From contig JBFWYG010000090.1 in assembly GCA_050186725.1 (NCBI GenBank), forward strand, positions 1 to 16,621: a stretch of 16,621 bases of DNA. Reading direction: 5' to 3'. Below, piece by piece: positions 1 to 5,877 of this stretch (within the stretch, counting starts at the first letter, position 1; each line of letters begins with the position of its first letter). The position numbers were made by a program, and so were the translations under genes. The notes below the pieces were generated by a model. That model saw only the letters and a list, made by a program, of their open reading frames with translations. It was not told the origin of the DNA and did no database searches. Origin of the DNA: JADJYF01 sp050186725 (GTDB lineage: Bacteria; Pseudomonadota; Gammaproteobacteria; Ga0077536).

Positions 1-518
1 GGCACGCCCAGCGCTTCCAGGCGCGCGGCCATGTCGGCACCGGCCTTGAGCGCGCTCACTTCCTTGTCGATGTAGGCAATCTTGCCCGCACCATCGATGT
101 AGAAGGTCCAGCGCGAGGCGAAGCCCATCATGCCGAGCACGCCATAGGCCTCCGCGGCCTTCTTGTCCGGGTCGGCCAGCACGGGAAAGTCCGCCTGGTT
201 CGCCTCGGCGAACTTGCGGCTCGTCTCGGCATCGTCGGTGCTCGCCATGAAATAGGCGACATCGTAGGTCTTCAGCACCTCGCCGCTCTCACGGAGCGAC
301 TTGCACTGCGCGGTTCAGCCGCCGGTGAAGGCTTTCGGATACCAGGCCAGGACCACGGTCTTGCCGTGGTAGTCGGCGATACGATGGACCTTGCCGTCCG
401 AGCCCGGCAGCGCGAAGTCGGGCGCGCGGTCGCCAATCTTCAGCTCGGCGGCCTGCGCCAGGCCGCACAGCGTGCCGAGGCCCAAGGCCAGCAGCAGGCG
501 GCGAAGAGGTTTGTTCAT
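1..518 (-). CDS. Exported peroxiredoxin-like selenoprotein (3' end beyond window)
   Basis: AhpC/TSA-type thiol peroxidase, expected to reduce peroxides outside the cytoplasm. The frame runs from ATG at 518 through an in-frame TGA (317-315) to the window edge, giving 172 complete codons. Residues 1-23 look like a Sec signal peptide (basic start, Leu-rich core, AQA then AE). The universal peroxiredoxin motif PxxxTxxC is matched by P61, T65 and residue 68, but residue 68 is the TGA codon; I read it as selenocysteine (motif FTGG-U-TAQC). C72 could be the resolving residue. After the TGA the frame keeps family features: a YFMAS strand, a DFPVLADPD segment, and R136 in FASRW, the expected active-site Arg. 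A SECIS-like hairpin follows the TGA. ATG 518 is preferred over GTG 524 because GGGAG lies 7 nt before the ATG but only 1 nt before the GTG. It lies 64 nt after gor, probably in one operon. A cysteine-to-stop mutation or sequencing error is the alternative. The missing end is probably short. Confidence 0.88.
273..308 (-). promoter_or_regulatory. Bacterial SECIS-like stem-loop downstream of in-frame UGA
   Basis: Counting the U of UGA (base 317) as 1, nucleotides 18-24 (GUCGCUC) pair with 30-36 (GAGCGGC) in 7 bp with one G-U pair. They close a 5-nt loop, CGUGA, whose second base is G. Below a small internal loop (AA opposite GAG), nucleotides 10-15 (CAGUGC) pair with 40-45 (GUGCUG), including two wobble pairs. 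The apical loop starts 22 nt after the UGA. Bacterial SECIS elements lie within the coding sequence just after the UGA, with the apical loop about 16-37 nt downstream and a conserved G among its first two bases; this structure fits. It would recruit SelB with Sec-tRNA. The fold was worked out by hand and no energy was computed. Confidence 0.75.
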
Positions 519-582
519 GAGCACACTCCCGAGTGAATCGACGGTCTCTCAGCTTACGTGCCGCGGCGGCGGTCGGATTGCT

Positions 583-1935
583 TTACGCCACCGGCTCGCG
601 CATCGTCACCCATTCCTCGGCCGAGGTCGGGTGGATGCCTATGGTGCGATCGAACATCGTCTTGGTCGCGCCGGCCTTGATCGCGACGGCGAGGCCCTGG
701 ATGGATTCGCCCGCGTCGGGCCCCACCATGTGCGCGCCGACCACGCGATCCGTCGCCTTGTCGACCACGAGCTTCATGAGCGTCTTCTCCTTGCTGCCGG
801 ATAGCGTGTGCTTGAGCGGCGTGAAGCTCGAGCGAAAGACCACCACCTCGCCGAACTTCTCCCGCGCCTGGGCTTCGGTGTAGCCGACGGTCGCCAGGTT
901 GGGGTGGCTGAACACCGCGCTCGGCACGTATTCGTAATCGACCGGTCGCTCGTGATCCCGATACAGGTGCCATGCGAGCGCCATGCCTTCGGCGAGCGCC
1001 ACGGGGGTGAGATTGATGCGGTCGGTGACGTCGCCGATGGCGTAGATGGACGGCACGCTGCTGCGATAGTTGCCGTCGACCTCGATGGCGCCGGCGTCGT
1101 TCATCCGGACGCCCAGCGCTTCCAGCCCGAGATTGGCCGAGTTGGGCCGCCGGCCGGTGGCGTAGAGCACGAGGTCGGCGTCCAGCGTGCTGCCGTCCGT
1201 CAAATGCACGCGCAGCGCCTCACCGTGACGCTCGATGCGCGCGACGTCGGTGTCGAAGCGCAGCCCGACCCCCTTCTTGCGCATCTCCTCGGCGAGGAAC
1301 CTGCGGCAGTCGTCGTCGAAGCCGCGCAGGAACAGCGGCCCGCGGTAGAGCTGGGTGGTCTCGCTGCCGAGACCATTGAAGATGCCGGCGAACTCGACCG
1401 CGATGTAGCCGCCGCCGACCACCACCGCGCGGCGCGGCAGGCGTTCGAGGAAGAACACTTCGTTGGAGGTGACGGCGTGTTCGCTGCCCGCAAACTCGGG
1501 CACGTAGGGCCAGCCGCCGGTCGCGACCAGGATGCGTTCAGCGGTGTAGTCCTGGCCATCTACGCGCACGGTGTGGGCGTCGACGATGGTCGCGCGGCCG
1601 CGCAGCACGGTGGCGCCGGCGTTGTCCATCAGCCGCTGGTAGATGCCGTTCAGGCGCTCGATTTCCTTGTTCTTGTTGGCGACCAGGGTCGGCCAGTCGA
1701 AGCTGCCTGGGGTGTATGTCCAGCCGAAGCCGGCCGCGTCGTGCACCTCTTCGGCGACGTGCGCGGCGTAGGCGAAGAGCTTCTTCGGCACGCAGCCCAC
1801 GTTCACGCAGGTACCGCCCATGTAGCGCTCCTCGGCCATCGCGACCCGCGCGCCGAAGCTCGCGGCCATGCGTCCGGCGCGCACGCCGCCCGAGCCGCCA
1901 CCGATGATGAAGAGATCGTACTGATACGTGGACAT
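583..1935 (-). CDS. gor: Glutathione reductase (NADPH)
   Basis: Cytoplasmic flavoenzyme that reduces glutathione disulfide with NADPH. The product is 450 aa, the same length as E. coli Gor. It shows the FAD-binding start (IIGGGSGG, about residues 10-17), the redox pair GGTCVNVGCVPKK with C43 and C48, and a second Rossmann motif (VVGGGYIAVEFAG, about 170-185) followed by Arg residues in LYRGPLFLRGF, which suit NADPH over NADH. It also has the FAD-binding YAIGDV segment and the C-terminal dimer-interface motif HPTSAEEWVTMR with the catalytic H435. I chose ATG at 1935 because it starts the conserved STYQYDLF segment and has GGAG 7 nt upstream; the frame stays open to 2001 but the extra residues look non-homologous. 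The peroxiredoxin-like gene follows 64 nt downstream on the same strand. Thioredoxin or mercuric reductases are less likely given the exact C-terminal motif. Confidence 0.95.
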   Translation of the reverse strand: MSTYQYDLFIIGGGSGGVRAGRMAASFGARVAMAEERYMGGTCVNVGCVPKKLFAYAAHVAEEVHDAAGFGWTYTPGSFDWPTLVANKNKEIERLNGIYQRLMDNAGATVLRGRATIVDAHTVRVDGQDYTAERILVATGGWPYVPEFAGSEHAVTSNEVFFLERLPRRAVVVGGGYIAVEFAGIFNGLGSETTQLYRGPLFLRGFDDDCRRFLAEEMRKKGVGLRFDTDVARIERHGEALRVHLTDGSTLDADLVLYATGRRPNSANLGLEALGVRMNDAGAIEVDGNYRSSVPSIYAIGDVTDRINLTPVALAEGMALAWHLYRDHERPVDYEYVPSAVFSHPNLATVGYTEAQAREKFGEVVVFRSSFTPLKHTLSGSKEKTLMKLVVDKATDRVVGAHMVGPDAGESIQGLAVAIKAGATKTMFDRTIGIHPTSAEEWVTMREPVA

Positions 1936-1963
1936 GACAACTCCAGGGCAGGACAGCGTCGCT

Positions 1964-1969
1964 AGTATA
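1964..1969 (-). promoter_or_regulatory. Candidate -10 element for gor
   Basis: Reading on the minus strand, TATACT (5 of 6 matches to the sigma-70 -10 consensus) lies 28 bases before the gor ATG, which would give a leader of about 20 nt. No convincing -35 box is seen at 16-18 bp spacing. Confidence 0.4.
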
Positions 1970-2005
1970 GAGGCTCGTGTGAGCGCGGCGACGGCGCGCA
2001 TTGGC

Positions 2006-2011
2006 TACAAT
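2006..2011 (+). promoter_or_regulatory. Candidate -10 element for the HMG-CoA lyase gene
   Basis: TACAAT (5 of 6 matches to the -10 consensus) lies 28 bases before the ATG at 2040, in the 104-bp gap shared with the divergent gor. The -35 position is GC-rich and unconvincing. Confidence 0.4.
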
Positions 2012-2039
2012 CGGCGCGAACAGGCCAGGGGAGCGCAGC

Positions 2040-2948
2040 ATGGGCGAACAGGTGGAAATCGTCGACGTCGGCCCGCGGGACGGGCTGCAGGCGCAGCCGC
2101 AATTGCTGTCCACGGCGGACAAGCTCGAACTCATCGGCCGGCTGGTGGACGCAGGTATCAAGCGCCTCGAAGTGGCGAGCTTCGTCAATCCCAAGCGCGT
2201 GCCGGCGATGGCCGACGCCGACGCGGTGCTGGCCGGCCTGCCGCGCCGCGAAGGCGTGAAGTACATCGGCCTGGTGCTGAACGAGCAGGGGCTCGAGCGC
2301 GCGCTCGCGACCTCCGTCACGCAACTGAACTGCGCGGCGGTCACCACTGACAGCTTCTGCCTGCGCAACCAGGGGCGGCCGGCGGCCGAGATGCTCGACC
2401 TGATCGCACTCATGACGCGTCGCGCGCAGGATGCCGGTCGCTTCTTCGGCGTGACCATCGCAGCGAGCTTCGGCTGTCCATTCGAGGGAGAGGTCGCGCC
2501 GTCGACCGTGGTCGCCATCGCTGAGCGCCTGCACGGCATGGGCGTGGACGAAATCGCGCTCGCCGACACCATCGGCGTCGCCGTGCCGTCGGACGTCACG
2601 CGCCTCGTCGACCTGGTCCGGCCGCGTATCGGGGCGACGCCGCTCCGCGTGCATTTCCACAATACCCGCGGCACCGGCATCGCCAACGTCTACGCCGCGG
2701 TCCAGGCCGGGGTGCGCATCGTCGACGCCAGCTGCGGCGGGGTCGGCGGTTGCCCCTTCGCGCCGGGCGCCACGGGCAACGTCGGCACCGAGGACGTGCT
2801 CTACCTCCTGCACCGCATGGGCTACGACACGGGCGTGGACGTGGAGAAGATCATCGCGACTTCCAAATGGCTGGAGGGGCCGCTGGCCGCGCCGATGCAG
2901 GCGGCGGTGTCCCGCGCGGGCCTGTTTCCCAAGCCGCGCGCGGCCTGA
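2040..2948 (+). CDS. mvaB: Hydroxymethylglutaryl-CoA lyase family protein
   Basis: Predicted to cleave 3-hydroxy-3-methylglutaryl-CoA to acetyl-CoA and acetoacetate, the last step of leucine breakdown. The product is 302 aa with the DRE-TIM-type barrel: VDVGPRDGLQ near the N-terminus (R13, D14, catalytic/metal site), metal-binding H205 and H207 in VHFHNTRG, and the HMG-CoA lyase signature ending GGVGGCPFAPGATGN with catalytic C238 and metal-ligand N247. ATG 2040 is supported by AGGGGAG about 6 nt upstream and by the conserved start VEIVDVGPRDG; the frame is also open from 2001. None of the usual leucine/isovalerate genes (liu/mcc) are adjacent, and the next gene is a transporter 26 nt downstream. 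Because it stands alone, a related hydroxyacyl-CoA lyase activity cannot be excluded. Confidence 0.88.
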   Translation: MGEQVEIVDVGPRDGLQAQPQLLSTADKLELIGRLVDAGIKRLEVASFVNPKRVPAMADADAVLAGLPRREGVKYIGLVLNEQGLERALATSVTQLNCAAVTTDSFCLRNQGRPAAEMLDLIALMTRRAQDAGRFFGVTIAASFGCPFEGEVAPSTVVAIAERLHGMGVDEIALADTIGVAVPSDVTRLVDLVRPRIGATPLRVHFHNTRGTGIANVYAAVQAGVRIVDASCGGVGGCPFAPGATGNVGTEDVLYLLHRMGYDTGVDVEKIIATSKWLEGPLAAPMQAAVSRAGLFPKPRAA

Positions 2949-2974
2949 TACCGCCGCCCGCGGTCGCCGCGACG

Positions 2975-3904
2975 ATGCCCTCGGGCCTCGCCCGCCTGTG
3001 GCAGCGTCACGGCGACGTCCTGCTGGTGGTGGTGGGCGCCCTGCTGGTCTCGGGCAAGGGCATCATCGCCAAGCTGCTCTACCGTGACGGCATCGCCGTA
3101 GAACCCATCCTGCTGCTGCGCGCATGGTTCTCGCTGCCCCTGGTGTGGGCCTGGAGCCTGCTGCGCGTCGGCTGGCGTCCGCTGTTGGCGACGCCCTCGG
3201 CGCTGCTGGGGCTCGCCATGCTCGCGGGCTTCGCCAGCCATTACGCCGGGGCATGGATGAACTTCGTCGCGCTCACCATGATCGACGCGAGCCTCGAGCG
3301 TGTGCTGCTGTTCACTTATCCCGCCATGGTCGTGCTGGGCCGCGCGCTGATGACCCGGCGCTGGCCCTCGGGCCGGGTGCTGGCCGCCAGCGCGCTGACC
3401 TACGTCGGCGTGGCCTGCGCGGTCGGCGGCCTGGAGGCGGGGCTGTGGCGCGCCAATGCGCTCGGCGCCGCGCTGGTGCTGGGCTCGGCGGCGCTGTTCG
3501 CCTATTACCTGATCGCGAACGAACGGGTGGCCGTGACTCTCGGCAGCGTGCCTTTCATCGTCTACGCGAGCAGCGCCGCCGCGCTGGCGTTGACGGCGCA
3601 TGCGCTGCTGGTCGACGAGCGGGGACTGCTGGAACTGGTGCGCATGCCGCGCCACGACCTCGGCCTCATCCTGCTCATGACGGCGCTCACCAACGTCCTG
3701 CCGCTGTTCCTGTTCTCGGCCAGCATCCGGCGCATCGGCGCGCAGCGCGCCGCGCTGGTCAGCACCATCGGCCCGCCAGCGACCCTGGCGCTGGCGGCGC
3801 TGGTGCTGGGCGAGACCCTGGCCCCGGTGCAGATGCTGGGGGCGGGCCTGATCCTGGCCGGGATCGTGGTACTGGAGAGCCGGCGACCGGTGGCCGCCGC
3901 CTGA
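2975..3904 (+). CDS. EamA-family (DMT superfamily) membrane transporter
   Basis: Inner-membrane protein of 309 aa with about ten hydrophobic segments arranged as two EamA halves, the usual architecture of drug/metabolite transporters. Visible segments include VLLVVVGALLVSGKGIIAKL near the N-terminus, LGLAMLAGFASHYAGAWMNF, and LVLGSAALFAYYLIANE opening the second half; the end is LGAGLILAGIVVLESRR. The LGE followed by a final GAxLILAGI segment is typical of this family. The substrate cannot be predicted from sequence; efflux of amino acids or small metabolites is common for relatives. ATG 2975 is 26 nt after the preceding stop, and no strong ribosome-binding site is seen, so it may depend on read-through translation from the lyase gene. 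It converges on the LpxD gene with only 15 nt between stops. Confidence 0.85.
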   Translation: MPSGLARLWQRHGDVLLVVVGALLVSGKGIIAKLLYRDGIAVEPILLLRAWFSLPLVWAWSLLRVGWRPLLATPSALLGLAMLAGFASHYAGAWMNFVALTMIDASLERVLLFTYPAMVVLGRALMTRRWPSGRVLAASALTYVGVACAVGGLEAGLWRANALGAALVLGSAALFAYYLIANERVAVTLGSVPFIVYASSAAALALTAHALLVDERGLLELVRMPRHDLGLILLMTALTNVLPLFLFSASIRRIGAQRAALVSTIGPPATLALAALVLGETLAPVQMLGAGLILAGIVVLESRRPVAAA

Positions 3905-3919
3905 GGGACGGCGCGGGGC

Positions 3920-4918
3920 TCAGGACAGGCCCTGGTAGAGCTTGGCCATGGCCTTGCGCCACAGCCGCGCGGGCTTGAGCGGCATGCCGGCGTAGATGCC
4001 CGGCTCGCGGATGTCCTTGGTGATGCCACCCTTGCCGAGCACCGTAACGTCATCCGTCACCGTCACGTGCCCGACCGTGCCGACCTGGCCGGCGAGGGTC
4101 ACACGGTTGCCGAGCCGGGTGCTGCCGGACACCCCGACCTGGGACACGATCACGCAGTTCTCGCCGGTCACGACGTTGTGCGCGAGCATCACGAGGTTGT
4201 CGATCTTGGTGCCGCGGCCGATGCGGGTCTCGCTGAAGCGCGCGCGGTCGATGGTGGAATTGGCCCCGACCTCGACGTCGTCCTCCAGCACCACCCGGCC
4301 GAGCTGGGGGATCTTGAAGTGCTGACCGTCGTGCTGCACGAAACCGAAGCCGTCGCCGCCGATGGACACCCCAGGCTGCAGGATCACCCGCTCGCCGAGC
4401 ACGGTGTCCTCGCGCAGCGTGCAGTTGGGGTAGATGATGCAGTCGGCGCCGATCTCGACCCGGTCCATGATCACCACGTTGGGGAAGATCTTGCAGCGCG
4501 GTCCGATGCGCACGTGCTGTCCAATCACCACGTGCGGGCCGATATAGCTGTCATCGCCGAGGGCCGAGCTGATGCCGACGATGGCGCTGGGATGGACGCC
4601 ACGGGTATCACCGAACTGGCTGGGGGCGAAGCGCGCCGCGATGCGCGCCATCATGTACTCCGGTTCCGCGTGGAACAGGTTGACCTTGCCGGGGACCGGC
4701 TTGCCCGGACGCGTGACGAAGGCCGGGATGCGCGAGGCCGCCGCGTCGGCGAGGTACTTGTCCTGGGCGACGAAGGACAGGCGGGCCGGGAGGTCGTCGG
4801 ACAGTCCGCAGACGCCTTCGATCGCGAGGGTCGGATCGCCGTCGTGGTCGAGTTCGAATTCCAGCGCGAGGCGCCCCAGGGGCAGGGACAGGGTAGGGGT
4901 GCTGAACTGCTGGGACAT
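3920..4918 (-). CDS. lpxD: LpxD-type UDP-3-O-acylglucosamine N-acyltransferase
   Basis: Predicted to transfer a 3-hydroxyacyl chain from acyl carrier protein to the 2-amino group of UDP-3-O-acylglucosamine in lipid A synthesis. The product is 332 aa, against about 340 usual for LpxD. Residues 1-105 form the uridine-binding N-terminal domain (RLSFVAQDKYLADA, then VNLFHAEPEYMMARIA). Residues about 106-300 are a left-handed beta-helix of hexapeptide repeats (IGPHVVIGQHVRIGP and similar). GGDGFGF (187-193), GANSTIDR (218-225) and the catalytic H247 in MLAHNV are LpxD hallmarks; a short helical tail ends the protein. ATG 4918 has GAGGAA a few bases upstream. The usual neighbours (bamA, skp/ompH, fabZ, lpxA, lpxB) are absent, so this may be a second LpxD copy or an acyltransferase acting on another nucleotide sugar. 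Confidence 0.85.
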   Translation of the reverse strand: MSQQFSTPTLSLPLGRLALEFELDHDGDPTLAIEGVCGLSDDLPARLSFVAQDKYLADAAASRIPAFVTRPGKPVPGKVNLFHAEPEYMMARIAARFAPSQFGDTRGVHPSAIVGISSALGDDSYIGPHVVIGQHVRIGPRCKIFPNVVIMDRVEIGADCIIYPNCTLREDTVLGERVILQPGVSIGGDGFGFVQHDGQHFKIPQLGRVVLEDDVEVGANSTIDRARFSETRIGRGTKIDNLVMLAHNVVTGENCVIVSQVGVSGSTRLGNRVTLAGQVGTVGHVTVTDDVTVLGKGGITKDIREPGIYAGMPLKPARLWRKAMAKLYQGLS

Positions 4919-5122
4919 GGATTCCTCGACGCGCGGGCCGACGGTGGCAGGCGGCAAGTCTACAAGAGCGGGCCGCGCTTGCGCTCGGGCCGCGGCCGGG
5001 CGCTCGCCGTGCGGCGGGGGCCAAAACTTGTGTTAACTCCGGCGAGTTGTGCGCCGCTCGACTCGGAAATCCGCCTGCGCTCGACTAGGCTTGCCGCGCC
5101 GGCTTGGGACGACCCCTTGCTC

Positions 5123-5149
5123 GCAACCTGAGACAAAACTTTAGGTTGC
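5123..5149. repeat. Inverted repeat in the region upstream of the transglycosylase gene
   Basis: GCAACCT (5123-5129) and AGGTTGC (5143-5149) form a perfect 7-bp inverted repeat around a 13-base AT-rich spacer. It could be an operator or a small hairpin; no T-run follows, so it does not look like a terminator. Confidence 0.4.
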
Positions 5150-5215
5150 AGGGGTATTCCAATAACTATCATTAAGTTATATTATTTTTCAATAAATAAC
5201 ATTAGCTCTGTCATT
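5131..5215 (+). promoter_or_regulatory. AT-rich putative promoter region
   Basis: Most of the 313-base gap 4919-5231 is GC-rich and otherwise featureless, but from about 5131 the composition drops sharply to AT-rich just before the transglycosylase ATG. It holds -10-like hexamers TATCAT (5167-5172) and TATATT (5178-5183), neither with a good -35 box at normal spacing. It also holds a 6-bp inverted repeat, ATAACT (5162-5167) with AGTTAT (5175-5180). An UP-element-like or regulator-bound promoter is plausible. Confidence 0.4.
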
Positions 5216-5231
5216 CAGCCCGTTTCCAAGC

Positions 5232-5834
5232 ATGACGAAGCGTACGCTCTATTTCTTTCTTGGCCTGTCCCTGGTGCTGGTGCCTCTGCTGGCCGGCGCG
5301 GACATCTACAAGTACGTCGACAAGCGCGGCCACGTGCATCTGACCGATCGGCCCGACCACGGCGGTTACCGCCGGCTGGTGAAGACCTGGAAGGGCTGGA
5401 GCGAGGCCAAGGTCAATTTCAAGAGCGCTTCGAAGAACCGCCAGAAGTACAGCCCGACCATCGCCCAGGCCGCCAAGATCCATCGCCTGCCGCCGGCGCT
5501 GCTGCACGCGGTGATCACCGCCGAATCGGCCTACAACCCCGAGGCGGTGTCCACCGCCGGCGCGGTCGGGCTGATGCAGCTGATGCCGGACACCGCGCTG
5601 CGCTACGGCGTGCGCAACCGTCGTGATCCCACCGCCAACGTTGCGGGCGGCACGCAGTACCTGCGCGACCTCCTCAACATGTTCGATGACAACCTGGTGC
5701 TGGCGCTCGCTGCCTACAACGCCGGCGAGAACGCCGTGCTGAAGAACGGGCGGCGCATTCCGCCCTACCCGGAAACCGAAACCTACGTCCAGCGCGTGCT
5801 CAAGTACTACAACGACTACAAGCGCCAGATGTGA
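5232..5834 (+). CDS. Secreted lytic transglycosylase (SLT domain) with DUF4124-like N-terminus
   Basis: Predicted periplasmic enzyme that cleaves peptidoglycan glycan strands non-hydrolytically, leaving 1,6-anhydro ends. The product is 200 aa. Residues 1-23 form a signal peptide ending LLAGA before DIYKY. Residues 24-60 (DIYKYVDKRGHVHLTDRP) match the short DUF4124 pattern often found in front of such domains. Residues about 75-195 are a goose-lysozyme/SLT fold: catalytic E98 in ITAESAYNPEAVS, then GAVGLMQLMP, GGTQYLRDLL and LALAAYNAGENAV, ending with ETETYVQRVLKYY. All key motifs are intact. It resembles MltC/EmtA-like small transglycosylases but has no lipobox, so it is probably soluble. The start is supported by the signal peptide; the ribosome-binding site is weak. 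It is monocistronic, with AT-rich DNA upstream and a hairpin straight after the stop. Confidence 0.9.
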   Translation: MTKRTLYFFLGLSLVLVPLLAGADIYKYVDKRGHVHLTDRPDHGGYRRLVKTWKGWSEAKVNFKSASKNRQKYSPTIAQAAKIHRLPPALLHAVITAESAYNPEAVSTAGAVGLMQLMPDTALRYGVRNRRDPTANVAGGTQYLRDLLNMFDDNLVLALAAYNAGENAVLKNGRRIPPYPETETYVQRVLKYYNDYKRQM

Positions 5835-5870
5835 GGCCGGCCGGCGCCCCAGGAGGCGCTCGGCCGGCTC
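5833..5870. terminator. Strong hairpin between convergent genes, likely bidirectional terminator
   Basis: A near-perfect hairpin starts within the stop codon of the transglycosylase gene: GAG (5833-5835) with CTC (5868-5870), CCGGCCG (5837-5843) with CGGCCGG (5861-5867), and GCGCC (5844-5848) with GGCGC (5855-5859), around the loop CCAGGA. Single-base bulges sit at 5836 and 5860. There is no T-tract on either strand, so termination strength is uncertain, but the position between convergent stops fits. Confidence 0.6.
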
Positions 5871-5877
5871 GTCAGCC

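Noticed and set aside
1..518. Peroxiredoxin as a pseudogene broken by a nonsense mutation
   Set aside because: The only stop falls on the catalytic residue, the frame and active-site residues remain intact for at least 104 codons after it, and a SECIS-like hairpin follows. A random nonsense mutation would not be expected at this exact codon.
524..535. CACTC/GAGTG palindrome covering the peroxiredoxin ribosome-binding site
   Set aside because: The loop would be only 2 nt, or the stem only 4 bp, so it is unlikely to hide the site in the RNA.
2750..2974. Longer start for the EamA transporter inside the HMG-CoA lyase gene
   Set aside because: The upstream residues are Arg/Gly-rich shadow sequence, while the hydrophobic EamA start follows ATG 2975.
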